51,919 bases of DNA, from positions 1 through 51,919 of the forward strand of contig SXUL01000029.1 of assembly GCA_005790545.1 (NCBI GenBank), given 5' to 3'. Of this stretch, positions 9,404 through 17,584 are shown one piece after another. This DNA is from Planctomycetia bacterium (lineage in GTDB: Bacteria > Planctomycetota > GCA-002687715). Below the pieces are notes generated by a model. The model was given only the letters and a program-made list of their open reading frames with translations. It had not been told where the DNA came from and did not search any database. Numbering within the stretch: position 1 is the stretch's first letter; each line of letters opens with the position of its first letter. The position numbers and the translations under genes are program-made.

Positions 9404-10188
9404 CACTTCCCCCCCTTGGCAGCGCCGGCTTCGAGAGCCGAGCGCACCGTGTTCTTCTGACCGCCGAAACGGAGCATCCAGCGAGCAAGATCGCCCCAGG
9501 GCCCCTTGGCCTCCGCCTTCGCGGTGGCCTCGTAAAGCACCTTCGCCTCGTCCCAGCGTTCGAGGCGTTCGAAGCAGCGGGCCATCAGGCAGTTCACTTC
9601 CGCGCTGCGCGCGGCGGGTGCGAGAGCTTCGAAGGCCGTGAGTGCGCCCTTCCAATCCTTCGCCTGATAGAGCGCACGCCCGAGGGCTTCGGGTTCGCTG
9701 GACCCAGCCACGCCGGACGGCGTACCCGCCGCCGAGAGTGCCGGCACGGGAATGTCGAGAGCGCGTTCAACCGCAGCCTCGGCGAACAGCGACGCTTTGC
9801 GCGCACGCAGCAGGCCCTCCGAGAGGCCGCTCGCACGACGCCGGTTCTCGGCGAGGCTGAGCTCCGCGCGGAGTTCCTCGAGCTTCTTTTGTTCCGCCGC
9901 GAGCAGCGCGGGATCGGCAGAGCTGCCATCCTTCTCGCGCAGCGCCTTCGGCAGATCAACGAGAATGCCGCGAGCGAGTGCGCCCGCGAGTGTTTCCAGC
10001 AGGCGGATCTCGTCACCGGTTTCCTGCAGGCGTGCACTCAGGACTTCGACACGCCCCTTGTCCGCAGCGCCGAGCACACTGGCAATGTCCGCGAAAACTT
10101 CGCGCAGCGTCGGCAACAGATCCGGGGCCTTGCCCGGCTGCGCCACAAGGCTGGATGCGAGACATGCAAGGATGAGGATGCGCTTCAT
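9403..10188 (-). CDS. Secreted coiled-coil / TPR protein in the flagellar operon
   Basis: A 261-residue exported protein: signal peptide MKRILILACLASSLVAQ, a long helical and coiled-coil region rich in Glu, Leu and Ala (about 25-140), an Ala/Gly/Ser/Pro linker (145-165), then about two TPR units (ALGRALYQAKDWKGALTAFE and AEVNCLMARCFERLERWDEA). The architecture recalls CpoB/YbgF-like periplasmic proteins but I cannot name a family. It overlaps both neighbours by a few bases and lies between flagellar regulators, so a periplasmic motor or envelope role in flagellum assembly is the best inference. Confidence 0.75.
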   Translation of the reverse strand: MKRILILACLASSLVAQPGKAPDLLPTLREVFADIASVLGAADKGRVEVLSARLQETGDEIRLLETLAGALARGILVDLPKALREKDGSSADPALLAAEQKKLEELRAELSLAENRRRASGLSEGLLRARKASLFAEAAVERALDIPVPALSAAGTPSGVAGSSEPEALGRALYQAKDWKGALTAFEALAPAARSAEVNCLMARCFERLERWDEAKVLYEATAKAEAKGPWGDLARWMLRFGGQKNTVRSALEAGAAKGGK

Positions 10189-11672
10189 GGCAGCTTCGCT
10201 CCGGAACTGAGCACGAGACCGGCTTCACGATGGCGACCGAGCGCTCCGAGAGCCTTGGCGCGAAGCAACCGCACCTCCGCGGCAAGCGTCGCGTCCTTGA
10301 TCCTGTCGAGCACCTGAAGGGCCCGCACCGGTTCCGCCAAGGCGAGATCACAGCGCGCCACTTCGAGATCCGCGGCGGCCGCCATGTCCTCGCGCAGCGC
10401 AAGTGCGCTGAAGAGGCTGCGTGCTTCGTCGAAGCGGCGCTCGAGGCTCAACAGGCTGGCCAGCGCCTTCATTGCGCGAGGCGCCATGGGGTCTCCCTCG
10501 GGCGTCTCCTGGATGAGTTTTTCGAGCGAGGCCACGGCCGCGTCCGTGAGCCCGACGGCCGCCTGCAGATCCGCGGTCTCCTGCAAGGCTGTGCGCAGCA
10601 CCAGGCCTTCTGGCCCCATGGCGAGCAGCGTGCGCGCGGCCATCAGGGCCTGCACCGGATCACCGGCAGCGCGCGTGGCCCGCATGAGCCCGAGAGCCGC
10701 GAGCGCGCGGTCCTCAAGTGCGGGTGATGTGAGCATGGCCGTCTGGAACTGCGTCACGGCCCCACGCGGGTTTCCGCTGGCGAGCAATACGCGGCCAGTC
10801 CACAGCGGAATGCGCCCCGTGATGTCCGGGAGAGTGCGTTCAGCACGGCGTGCCGCGGATTCCAGACCCTCAAGTGCCCCGGAGGTGTCGCCCGCGAGGA
10901 GCCGACCTTCCGCGAGCAGGAGTTCAGCGACAACAGCGGTGCGCACATCCACGGCACTGGTGGCACGCATCAGCCGGGGGGTCGCTTCGGCCTGCGTGCC
11001 TTCCGCGGCCCACGCGCGCGCCGCGAGGAGCGCGGCCTCGGACACGAGTTCCTTGCCGGAGGCCACCTCATCGAGATGTTCGAGTGCCGTGCGCGCTTCG
11101 GTATGACGACCGAGAGTGAAGGCCGCCACGCCCGCGAGGTACCAAGCCCGACCGGCGAGCACCGAACCAGGATGACCTTCGGCGTAGACCCGGAAACCCG
11201 CGAGGGCCAGCTCCGGATTGCCACCATCAAGCTCAAGCGCCGCGGCACGGAAGGCGGAATCGCCCGAACCTTCGTCGCGCGGGCTCGCGAGAGCCGCACG
11301 GCCGTACCAATCCACTGCGCTGCTGCGGAGACGTTCCTGCGCAGCGGGCACGCCGGCCGGAGCCGCGAGCACAACCACGGCGCCCTCCACCTCGGCGACC
11401 AGTCCAGCCACAGAAGCCAGATGTTGCAGCGCGTCTGCAAGCAACATGCCGGTGCAATCGAGTTCCACGCGCTCTGAATCCGCAGCCAGCAGCGCTTCCG
11501 GCGCGATGCGCAGCGTGCATCCCGCTTCCGCAGTGATGCGGACCAGAGCATCGCGAACAGAGAGCGTTGCCTTCGCGGTCACAAGCGCGATGGGGCCGCG
11601 TCGTTCGACACGCAACGCCGGATCCTGTGCTGCAAGTGCGGCCGCGAGAAGGAGCAGGAGGAACGCCTTCAT
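10185..11672 (-). CDS. Secreted protein with STN-like domain and TPR repeats
   Basis: A 495-residue exported protein with signal peptide MKAFLLLLLAAALAAQ. Residues about 20-115 look like a secretin/TonB short N-terminal (STN) domain: LSVRDALVRITAEAGCTLRI and later LLADALQHLASVAGL with strand-forming ends. The rest (130-490) is a run of TPR-like helical hairpins (for example LALAGFRVYAEGHPGSVLAG). The ATG at 11672 overlaps the upstream stop (ATGA), and the stop overlaps the next start, so the three TPR genes are coupled. Likely a periplasmic scaffold; the STN-like domain could bind a secretin-type or outer-membrane partner. Function unknown. Confidence 0.72.
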   Translation of the reverse strand: MKAFLLLLLAAALAAQDPALRVERRGPIALVTAKATLSVRDALVRITAEAGCTLRIAPEALLAADSERVELDCTGMLLADALQHLASVAGLVAEVEGAVVVLAAPAGVPAAQERLRSSAVDWYGRAALASPRDEGSGDSAFRAAALELDGGNPELALAGFRVYAEGHPGSVLAGRAWYLAGVAAFTLGRHTEARTALEHLDEVASGKELVSEAALLAARAWAAEGTQAEATPRLMRATSAVDVRTAVVAELLLAEGRLLAGDTSGALEGLESAARRAERTLPDITGRIPLWTGRVLLASGNPRGAVTQFQTAMLTSPALEDRALAALGLMRATRAAGDPVQALMAARTLLAMGPEGLVLRTALQETADLQAAVGLTDAAVASLEKLIQETPEGDPMAPRAMKALASLLSLERRFDEARSLFSALALREDMAAAADLEVARCDLALAEPVRALQVLDRIKDATLAAEVRLLRAKALGALGRHREAGLVLSSGAKLP

Positions 11673-12538
11673 CGTGCAGCTCCTTCGAAACGGAGGGCCG
11701 GTTCCGGCAGGACGAACGCTCCGTGGCTCTGACGCCATTCCGCATCCAGCGCCTCGGCATGCAGGCGCGTGACGCTCAGCACCAGCGCAGGATCAGCGGC
11801 AGCAGCACTGCGCGCCACGAGGCTCGTGCGCGCGGCTGCCATGCGTGCGAGACGCGGCGCCCCGGCTTCGAGGCAGGCCTTGCCGAAGGCGATGAGCTCC
11901 GCACCATCCAGTGCGGCGCAAGCTGCTTCTGCGTCCGCGAAGGCCCTGAGCGCCTTCGCGCTCTCGCCGCGGCGCGCTTCCATGGCACCAAGCGCCAACA
12001 GCGCGAGGCGGCGCACGGAGGCGTGCTGTCCAGGAAGAGACGCCACCGCTGCACGGAAGGTGCTCACCGCTCCGGCGGCATCACCCTTCACTTCAAGTTC
12101 CAACGCGCGCTGCCAGTCCTTGGCAAGACCGGCAAGGCCGACGACCTTGAGTTCGGCACTGACCGTTTCTGCGTGTGCCGTTGCTGCTTGTGCCGCGGCC
12201 GGCTGGGCATGCTGGAGAGGCTCGGCGTGGGCAACAACAGGTGCGTGTTCCTCTGCCACCGGTGCGCCGGTGCTCTTCTCTGTCTTCGCAGCCTCGGTCA
12301 CTTCGTCCTCCAACTTGGGAGGGAAGGCCTCGTGACCGGCATCGGCCGCTGGTTCCGCGGCGTGTTCCTTCTCCTCGTTGCTGCTGGAAGCGAAGGGCAC
12401 TCCGGCCACCAGGGCGATCACGAGAGCGAGCGCGGCACCGCCACCGATGAGCAGGATGTCGCGACGGCGACGCCAGATCGGCGCGGCCGGCTTTGCGGCA
12501 CTCTCATCCACGGAAGTTGTCACGGGGTCGGTGTCCAT
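11669..12538 (-). CDS. Single-pass membrane protein with TPR-like periplasmic region
   Basis: A 289-residue protein: short acidic cytoplasmic N-terminus, a basic stretch WRRRRD, one transmembrane helix (about 30-50, ILLIGGGAALALVIALVAGV), an Ala/Glu/His-rich linker (60-135), then helical TPR-like repeats (WQRALELEVKGDAAGAVSTF and onward). I prefer the ATG at 12538 because AGGA lies six bases upstream; a GTG at 12652 would add 38 residues. First of three overlapping TPR genes between the FleQ-like activator and the kinase. Similar membrane-anchored TPR proteins act as periplasmic scaffolds; no specific role can be assigned. Confidence 0.68.
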   Translation of the reverse strand: MDTDPVTTSVDESAAKPAAPIWRRRRDILLIGGGAALALVIALVAGVPFASSSNEEKEHAAEPAADAGHEAFPPKLEDEVTEAAKTEKSTGAPVAEEHAPVVAHAEPLQHAQPAAAQAATAHAETVSAELKVVGLAGLAKDWQRALELEVKGDAAGAVSTFRAAVASLPGQHASVRRLALLALGAMEARRGESAKALRAFADAEAACAALDGAELIAFGKACLEAGAPRLARMAAARTSLVARSAAAADPALVLSVTRLHAEALDAEWRQSHGAFVLPEPALRFEGAAR

Positions 12539-12676
12539 GTCGTTTCCTGCGTCAGCGGACGCTGCAGCTCTTTCCTCCGCAATCAGCGGGCCCGAGTGAT
12601 CAGTGCCGTTCTTTGCGGCAGCCTCCCGGAATCGGCCATCGAACCAGTGCACAGTTTTCCGCCGCCTGTCGCGGAA

Positions 12677-14092
12677 TCAGACACCCACCTTCAACTCGCG
12701 CCGTTCTTCGCGGCAGAGGCCGTAGTCCTTCATCTTGTTGTAGAGCGTGCTCCGGTTGATGCCGAGTTCGCGTGAAGCCCGCGCGATGTTGAAGCGCGTC
12801 TCTTCGAGCACCACGCGGATGAGCTCGACCTCCATGCTGCGCAGCGTGCGATCGCGCAGCGCCAGCGTGGTGTTGTTCTCCACGGGGGCGACAGGCGTCG
12901 CCTTCTCCATCGGCACAGGCTCGGCGAGCGCAAGGTGCCGCGGCTCCACCTGCACGCCGTCGCAGACGATCACTGCGTACTCGCAGACGTTGCGCAACTC
13001 GCGCACGTTGCCCGGCCAGGTGTGCTCTTCCAACATGCGGCGCGCTTCGGCGCTCAAGCCCTGCACGGGCTTTCTGAGAGCGCGCGCGAAGTGCTCGAGG
13101 AAGTGCTGCGCCATGGGTGCGATGTCTTCGCGGCGTTCCACGAGGGTCGGCATGCGCACGGGCAGCACGTTGAGACGGAAGTAGAGGTCCTTCCTGAAGC
13201 GGCTGGAGAGCACCTCTTCCCAGAGGTCACGATTCGTCGCCGCGATGATGCGGATGTCCACAGCCACGTCGCTGGTTCCGCCCACACGCTTGAAGCTGTT
13301 CTCCTGCAGAACGCGGAGGAGCTTCGCCTGCAGGCCTGCTGACATCTCCCCGATCTCGTCCAGGAAAACCGTGCCGCCGTCGGCCGCTTCGAAGAGCCCT
13401 TTCCTGCCGGTGCCCATGGCGCCGGTGAAGGCTCCCTTCTCGTAGCCGAACAGTTCCGCTTCGAGCAGGCTCTCGTTCAGAGCTGCGCAGTTGATGGCCA
13501 TGAAGGGCCGCTCGCCGCGACGCCCGTCGCAGTGGATGGCGCGAGCGACGAGTTCCTTGCCCGTGCCGCTGTCGCCCTGGATGAGCACCGTCGTGTCGAC
13601 CGCGGCGGCTGCGCGAGCCACCTGCTCCAGCACATGCTTGATGGCCGGGCTCTCGCCCACGATGGAGGGACGCTGAGGCGTTCCCGCGCGCGCCTCGTTC
13701 TTCTTGCGATGCATGCGCCGCGCGCGTTCGAGCAGCGCGGGTTGCAGAGTCGCCAGCACGCGCTCCGGCGCACAGGGGCGTTCCAGCACATCGAGAGCGC
13801 CGCTGCGCAAGGCCACCACCGTCTCGCGGGTCTCGGGCTTGTCCGCGAGGGCCACGATGACCGGCGCGTCTTCACGCGCGGCGGCCCGGGCGATGAGCTC
13901 GGCACCGGTGCCATCCGCGAGGCGGATCTCGGTCACGAGTCCGTCGGGGGCTTCCTCGGAGAGGAGGCGGCCGCCGGCCAGAAGATCGTCGGCCTCACTC
14001 ACGCGCAGTCCCTCGGCGCGCAGGGCCGCAGCGAGGTTTGCACGCACGACGCCAGGGGTCTGGACAATCAGGATGCTCTGTTGAGGGGTCAT
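12677..14092 (-). CDS. FleQ/FlrA-like sigma-54 activator with degenerate receiver
   Basis: A 471-residue sigma-54 activator, probably the flagellar master regulator. The AAA+ domain is intact: GDSGTGKE (173-180), GAFTGA (220-225), and a Fis-type helix-turn-helix at the end (NIARASRELGINRSTLYNKM). The N-terminal domain aligns with a receiver but its active site is lost: the acidic pair is Q11/T12, the phosphoacceptor position is E55 (VTEIRLADG), and the conserved Lys is R105 (LERPCAP). FleQ and FlrA also lack a working receiver. It is the first gene of the minus-strand flagellar run and is divergent from flagellin. Start at 14092 is supported by where homology begins; the ribosome site is weak (GGA). 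Confidence 0.88.
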   Translation of the reverse strand: MTPQQSILIVQTPGVVRANLAAALRAEGLRVSEADDLLAGGRLLSEEAPDGLVTEIRLADGTGAELIARAAAREDAPVIVALADKPETRETVVALRSGALDVLERPCAPERVLATLQPALLERARRMHRKKNEARAGTPQRPSIVGESPAIKHVLEQVARAAAAVDTTVLIQGDSGTGKELVARAIHCDGRRGERPFMAINCAALNESLLEAELFGYEKGAFTGAMGTGRKGLFEAADGGTVFLDEIGEMSAGLQAKLLRVLQENSFKRVGGTSDVAVDIRIIAATNRDLWEEVLSSRFRKDLYFRLNVLPVRMPTLVERREDIAPMAQHFLEHFARALRKPVQGLSAEARRMLEEHTWPGNVRELRNVCEYAVIVCDGVQVEPRHLALAEPVPMEKATPVAPVENNTTLALRDRTLRSMEVELIRVVLEETRFNIARASRELGINRSTLYNKMKDYGLCREERRELKVGV

Positions 14093-14143
14093 GTGGATGG
14101 ATTCCGGCTGGTGACGGTGGACCTGTGGAGCCATTGGACGGTC

Positions 14144-14158
14144 GCACCACTGTGGTGC
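14144..14158. promoter_or_regulatory. Dyad-symmetric candidate operator
   Basis: GCACCAC-T-GTGGTGC is a perfect 7-base inverted repeat with a single central base, located about 52-66 bases upstream of the FleQ-like activator start. Symmetry of this size suits a dimeric DNA-binding protein, possibly the activator itself (autoregulation). The binding protein is unknown; a short chance palindrome cannot be excluded. Confidence 0.4.
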
Positions 14159-14392
14159 AGTGGAGGTATCGACAAAAACAACACCTGCCTGAAAACTATT
14201 CGCTGGGTGACCAAATGCGCGGCAGTTTCTGTGCGTTCGGCGGGAAAAACGCTGCGGGGCACGACGGCGCCGCGACCGCCACTCCCCCTCCGACACACGT
14301 CCCCGCATGCACCCGCAGCGCGCTCTAGTACGAGGGGCCGGGCGTTCAGCCGGTCTCTGCGGTGGCTTTTGAGCGCTCGCGAGTTTTCTCCG

Positions 14393-14419
14393 TCAAGTCC
14401 CTGCCGCTGATGCCTAGAA
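14393..14419 (+). promoter_or_regulatory. Candidate sigma-28 (FliA) promoter for flagellin
   Basis: TCAAGTCC, an 11-base spacer, then GCCTAGAA. Against the known sigma-28 consensus (TAAAGTTT-N11-GCCGATAA) this matches 5 of 8 and 6 of 8 positions with the exact spacer. Transcription would start near 14426, leaving a leader of about 50 bases before the flagellin ATG. No fliA gene lies in the window. Confidence 0.6.
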
Positions 14420-14477
14420 GATGCGTGGCTCGATGCGGAAGCACCGCACGGCCAGGAAGCCTTGAGGAGAACTCACC

Positions 14478-15308
14478 ATGGGTCTCAGGATCAACACCAA
14501 CGTCTCGTCGCTGAATGCTCAGCGTTCCCTGTCGCGCGCCACCGAGGCGCTGAACACCTCCTTCCGTCGCTTGAGCACGGGTCAGCGCGTGGCAACCGCC
14601 GCCGATGACGCAGCCGGCCTCGCCATCTCTGAACGTCTGCGCGCCCGCGTCCGCTCCACGGAGCAGGCCGCACGCAACGCCCAGGACGGCATCAGCCTTG
14701 TGCAGACCGCAGAAGGCGCCATGCAGGAGAGCAACTCGATGCTCATCCGCATGCGTGAACTCGCGGTGCAAGCAAACAACGGCACCATGTCGACCGCGGA
14801 TCGGGACACGTTGAATGCTGAATTCGCAGCGCTGATCACGGAAATCGACCGTGTCGCCAGTGCCACGAACTTCAACACCATCAGCCTGCTCGATGGAACC
14901 GTGGCCTCGCTCACCCTCCAGGTGGGTGCGGACACCACGGCGGGTGTGGACACTCTCAATGTGTCCATGACCTCCGCGACGGCGCTGGCCCTCGGCATCA
15001 ATGCCCTCAACATCGGGGCCACCGGCAATGCGAGCGCTGCCATCGCGGCCATTGACACCGCGATCAACAGCGTCAGCCAGGGCCGCGGCAATCTCGGCGC
15101 GGTGCAGAACCGCCTCCAGGGCCTGATCTCCAACCTGCAGGTCTCCGTGGAGAACCTGTCGGCTGCCGAGTCGCGCATCCGCGACGTGGATGTGGCCGCG
15201 GAAACCGCCAATCTCACGAAGAATTCGATCATCCAGCAGGCGGCCATCAGCGTCCTGGCTCAGGCCAACACGCAGCCGCAATCAGCGCTCGCGCTGCTGC
15301 AAGGCTGA
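14478..15308 (+). CDS. fliC: Flagellin
   Basis: A 276-residue flagellin, the filament subunit secreted by the flagellar export gate. The N-terminal D0/D1 region is classical (MGLRINTNVSSLNAQRSL, later RLSTGQRVATAADDAAGLAI and NNGTMSTADRDTLNAEF), as is the C-terminus (LSAAESRIRDVDVAAETANL, ending LALLQG). The centre is very short, so the variable D2/D3 domains are almost absent; the filament surface would be mainly D1. A strong GAGGAGA lies seven bases before ATG. A sigma-28-like promoter lies upstream and an intrinsic terminator downstream, so it is probably a single-gene, highly expressed unit. Confidence 0.97.
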   Translation: MGLRINTNVSSLNAQRSLSRATEALNTSFRRLSTGQRVATAADDAAGLAISERLRARVRSTEQAARNAQDGISLVQTAEGAMQESNSMLIRMRELAVQANNGTMSTADRDTLNAEFAALITEIDRVASATNFNTISLLDGTVASLTLQVGADTTAGVDTLNVSMTSATALALGINALNIGATGNASAAIAAIDTAINSVSQGRGNLGAVQNRLQGLISNLQVSVENLSAAESRIRDVDVAAETANLTKNSIIQQAAISVLAQANTQPQSALALLQG

Positions 15309-15338
15309 TCTCCTTCACTGAAGGACAAGGGAACGAAA

Positions 15339-15380
15339 CCGCACGGCGTGCTGAGAAAGCGCGCCGTGCGGAGTTTTTTT
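15339..15380 (+). terminator. Intrinsic terminator after flagellin
   Basis: A perfect 10-base stem (CCGCACGGCG / CGCCGTGCGG) with a 13-base loop is followed by AG and seven T residues. It begins 31 bases after the flagellin stop and would separate fliC transcription from fliD. Confidence 0.9.
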
Positions 15381-15404
15381 CCCCGCGCCCTCAGCCCGGC
15401 GGAT

Positions 15405-15412
15405 TCCGATAA
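15405..15412 (+). promoter_or_regulatory. Possible sigma-28 -10 element before fliD
   Basis: TCCGATAA matches seven of eight bases of the sigma-28 -10 element (GCCGATAA), 69 bases upstream of the fliD ATG and just after the flagellin terminator. At the usual 11-base spacing the -35 region (CGCCCTCA) matches poorly, so this is a weak call resting on context. Confidence 0.3.
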
Positions 15413-15480
15413 ATGCACTGGGGATTCCATGCCTTGTGCGTGGATGCCCCCTCAGGGCCCTCGGCCCCGGAGCTCGACCT

Positions 15481-16827
15481 ATGCCGCAAGGATTCGCAAT
15501 GGGAGGCCTCGCCTCCGGACTCAACTCGGGAGCGATCATCGACGCTCTGATGGACGTCGAACGCATTCCCATTCTGCGTCTGCAGAGCCAGAAGCAGCGC
15601 CTCAACCAACAAAATGACATCTTCGGCAAGCTCGACGGCAAGCTCGACGCCCTCATGAGCGTGTTGCAGAAGATGGACACCACGGGAGAGCTCGCGAGCT
15701 ACACCGCGACCAGCTCCGACGAGAACAAGGTGAAAGTCACGGCCGGTGGCAACGCCACGAACGGCGCCTGGACCGTGAACGTCACCCAACTCGCGCAGAC
15801 CATGAGCCGTTCCACCGCGGGGCTCGCGGACAGCAACACGACCAACGTCGGCACCGGCAGCTTCGGCATCACGAGCAATGGCCAGACATGGAACATTGAT
15901 CTCAGCGCCAATCCGACGAACACCCTTGAGGACATCCGCGACGCCATCAACAACTCGGCCGCACCGGTGAGCGCCACGCTCATCAATGACGGTACGGGTG
16001 CGACGCCATGGCGTCTCGTGGTGACGGGCGATTCGAGTGGTGCAGCCAATGCCTTCACCTTCGATCTGACGAACTTCACCGTTGCCAATGCGGCCTTCAA
16101 TCTGAACCAAGCCGGCTCAGTGTTGCAGAACGCGCAGGACGCCACTCTTTCAATCAATGGACTGTCACTGACGCGCAGCACGAACAAGGTCTCGGATGCG
16201 ATCACAGGCCTCACGCTCGATCTGAAGGCCACCGGTTCATCGAGCATCACCTCCAGCGCGGACAATGCAGGCGTCAAGAAGAAGGTGAAGGAGTTCGTCG
16301 ATGCCTGGAACGCCATCGTCGACATCACTGCGCCGCAGAATGCGGTCAACTCCACCGGCCAGACCAGCGCCATCCTCTTTGGAGACAGCGGCCTCAGAAG
16401 CATGTCCTCACACTTGCGCGGCGGGTTGAACGCTGTTGCCGGTGGCACCTCGAGCTACCGCACGCTTGCCGGCATCGGCATCCGCACTGGAACCGATGGC
16501 AAGTTGAGCCTCGACGAGAGCGACTTCGACGCAGCGCTTTCCGCGGATTTCGCCGGCGTCCTGAATGTGTTCACCGACTCCTCAAGCGGAGCGGCCAAGA
16601 GCCTAAAAACAGCAGTGGACGATCTCACCGATCCGGTCAACGGGCTCATCGAGAGCCGCCGGGACGGAATCGCCAGCCGCATCCGCACGATTGACTCGCG
16701 CATGAGGGACCTCGAAAAGCGCATGGAAAAATTCGAGGAACGCCTGACTGCGAAGTACGCCGCGCTGGAGAAGCTGGTGTCGTCGTTCCAGGCGCAGGGC
16801 GCGTCCCTGCAAGGTTTCGGTCGCTGA
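15481..16827 (+). CDS. fliD: Flagellar filament cap protein FliD
   Basis: A 448-residue HAP2 protein that caps the filament and folds incoming flagellin. The N-terminus MGGLASGLNSGAIIDALMDV and the following coiled region are typical; FliD_N spans roughly 8-110, FliD_C about 190-430 (ATLSINGLSLTRSTN and KKKVKEFVDAWNAIVD), and the end returns to a coiled coil (SRMRDLEKRMEKFEERL). The ATG at 15481 has GGAG eight bases upstream; an earlier in-frame codon would add 15 residues unlike FliD. Followed by fliS after 18 bases, the usual order. Confidence 0.95.
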   Translation: MPQGFAMGGLASGLNSGAIIDALMDVERIPILRLQSQKQRLNQQNDIFGKLDGKLDALMSVLQKMDTTGELASYTATSSDENKVKVTAGGNATNGAWTVNVTQLAQTMSRSTAGLADSNTTNVGTGSFGITSNGQTWNIDLSANPTNTLEDIRDAINNSAAPVSATLINDGTGATPWRLVVTGDSSGAANAFTFDLTNFTVANAAFNLNQAGSVLQNAQDATLSINGLSLTRSTNKVSDAITGLTLDLKATGSSSITSSADNAGVKKKVKEFVDAWNAIVDITAPQNAVNSTGQTSAILFGDSGLRSMSSHLRGGLNAVAGGTSSYRTLAGIGIRTGTDGKLSLDESDFDAALSADFAGVLNVFTDSSSGAAKSLKTAVDDLTDPVNGLIESRRDGIASRIRTIDSRMRDLEKRMEKFEERLTAKYAALEKLVSSFQAQGASLQGFGR

Positions 16828-16845
16828 ACAACACGAAAGGCGCGG

Positions 16846-17226
16846 ATGTCCACGCAAGTACGCAATGCTGCAGGAGCGTATCGTCGCAACGCGGTCATGA
16901 CCGCATCGCGGGAGAAGCTGGTCGTGCTGCTCTATGAAGGCGCACTCCGCTTCATGGATCAGGCCGTGCTCCAGTTCCAGCAAGGAGATGGCAGCGCCGG
17001 GCAGACACTTTCGCGCGCCTTCGCCATCGTCTCCGAGTTGCGCACCGCACTCGACTTCGAGAAGGGCGGCAAGGTCGCCACAGAGCTCGACCGTCTCTAC
17101 ATCTTCGTGCAGGACCGTCTGCTGGAGGCCACACGCACGCGCTCACAGGAACGCGTCACCGAAGCTCGCCAGGTGATGAGTCAGCTGAAGGAGGCGTGGG
17201 ATGGCATCCTCAAGCAGTCGGTTTGA
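16846..17226 (+). CDS. fliS: Flagellin chaperone FliS
   Basis: A 126-residue helical protein. It shows the FliS opening YRRNAVMTASREKLVVLLYE, then GALRFMDQA, and a second helical half with SELRTALDFEKGGKVATEL and RLYIFVQDRLLEA. FliS binds the flagellin C-terminus and prevents premature polymerisation in the cytosol. Length fits the family (about 125). The last 26 bases overlap the next gene, whose ribosome site lies inside fliS. Confidence 0.95.
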   Translation: MSTQVRNAAGAYRRNAVMTASREKLVVLLYEGALRFMDQAVLQFQQGDGSAGQTLSRAFAIVSELRTALDFEKGGKVATELDRLYIFVQDRLLEATRTRSQERVTEARQVMSQLKEAWDGILKQSV

Positions 17227-17578
17227 GACCGCCCCGCTCGCGTGGGCGAAGCTCACGCGCCTGCGCGACCTCTCCCGCCTCATCCTCGTCGCTGCCGCCG
17301 AGGATGACATCGAATCCGTCGAACGCTTCAGCGCCGAGAGCGAAGCGCTCATCGAAGCACTGGGGCAGGATCTCGAGGATGGTTCTGCGCCCCCCGAGGC
17401 ACGGGAACTCCTCGACGAAGTGACGGCCATGCATCGCCGCATCACAGCCGAACTCGAGGCGCGCCTCGTTGCGACCGCCCGCGAGCTGGCTGCACTGCGC
17501 ACGCATCGACATCATGTGCGCACGCTGCGCTTGCACGGAACGGATTGCAGTCCGGCGCACGTCAACCGGCGCAGCTGA
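17201..17578 (+). CDS. Small helical protein after fliS, possibly FliT-like
   Basis: A 125-residue, highly charged helical protein with no signal or membrane segment. It is not identifiable by motif, but size, helical composition (KLTRLRDLSRLILVAAAEDD, then Glu/Leu/Ala heptads) and position right after fliS match FliT/FlgN-type export chaperones, which usually bind FliD. The start is well supported: AAGGAGG sits six bases before ATG inside the end of fliS, giving a 26-base overlap and coupling. The last 25 residues are Arg/His/Thr rich and may be disordered. The chaperone role is inference from context. Confidence 0.6.
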   Translation: MASSSSRFETAPLAWAKLTRLRDLSRLILVAAAEDDIESVERFSAESEALIEALGQDLEDGSAPPEARELLDEVTAMHRRITAELEARLVATARELAALRTHRHHVRTLRLHGTDCSPAHVNRRS

Positions 17579-17584
17579 TCGTCC

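Larger units (their letters stand above)
14093..14477. promoter_or_regulatory. Divergent intergenic region between the FleQ-like gene and flagellin
   Basis: This 385-base region holds the start signals for the minus-strand flagellar run and for plus-strand flagellin. I see a perfect dyad near the minus-strand gene and a sigma-28-like promoter near flagellin (listed separately). The centre is locally A/T-richer (about 14165-14265), as expected for promoters, but I could not find a convincing sigma-70 or sigma-54 element for the minus strand. No coding region is supported in it. Confidence 0.6.

Noticed and set aside
14160-14477. Search for sigma-54 (-24/-12) promoters upstream of flagellin and the FleQ-like gene
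   Set aside because: No GG-N10-GC pair with the right surrounding bases was found; TGGCTTTTGAGC and TGGCTCGATGCGG fail the spacing.
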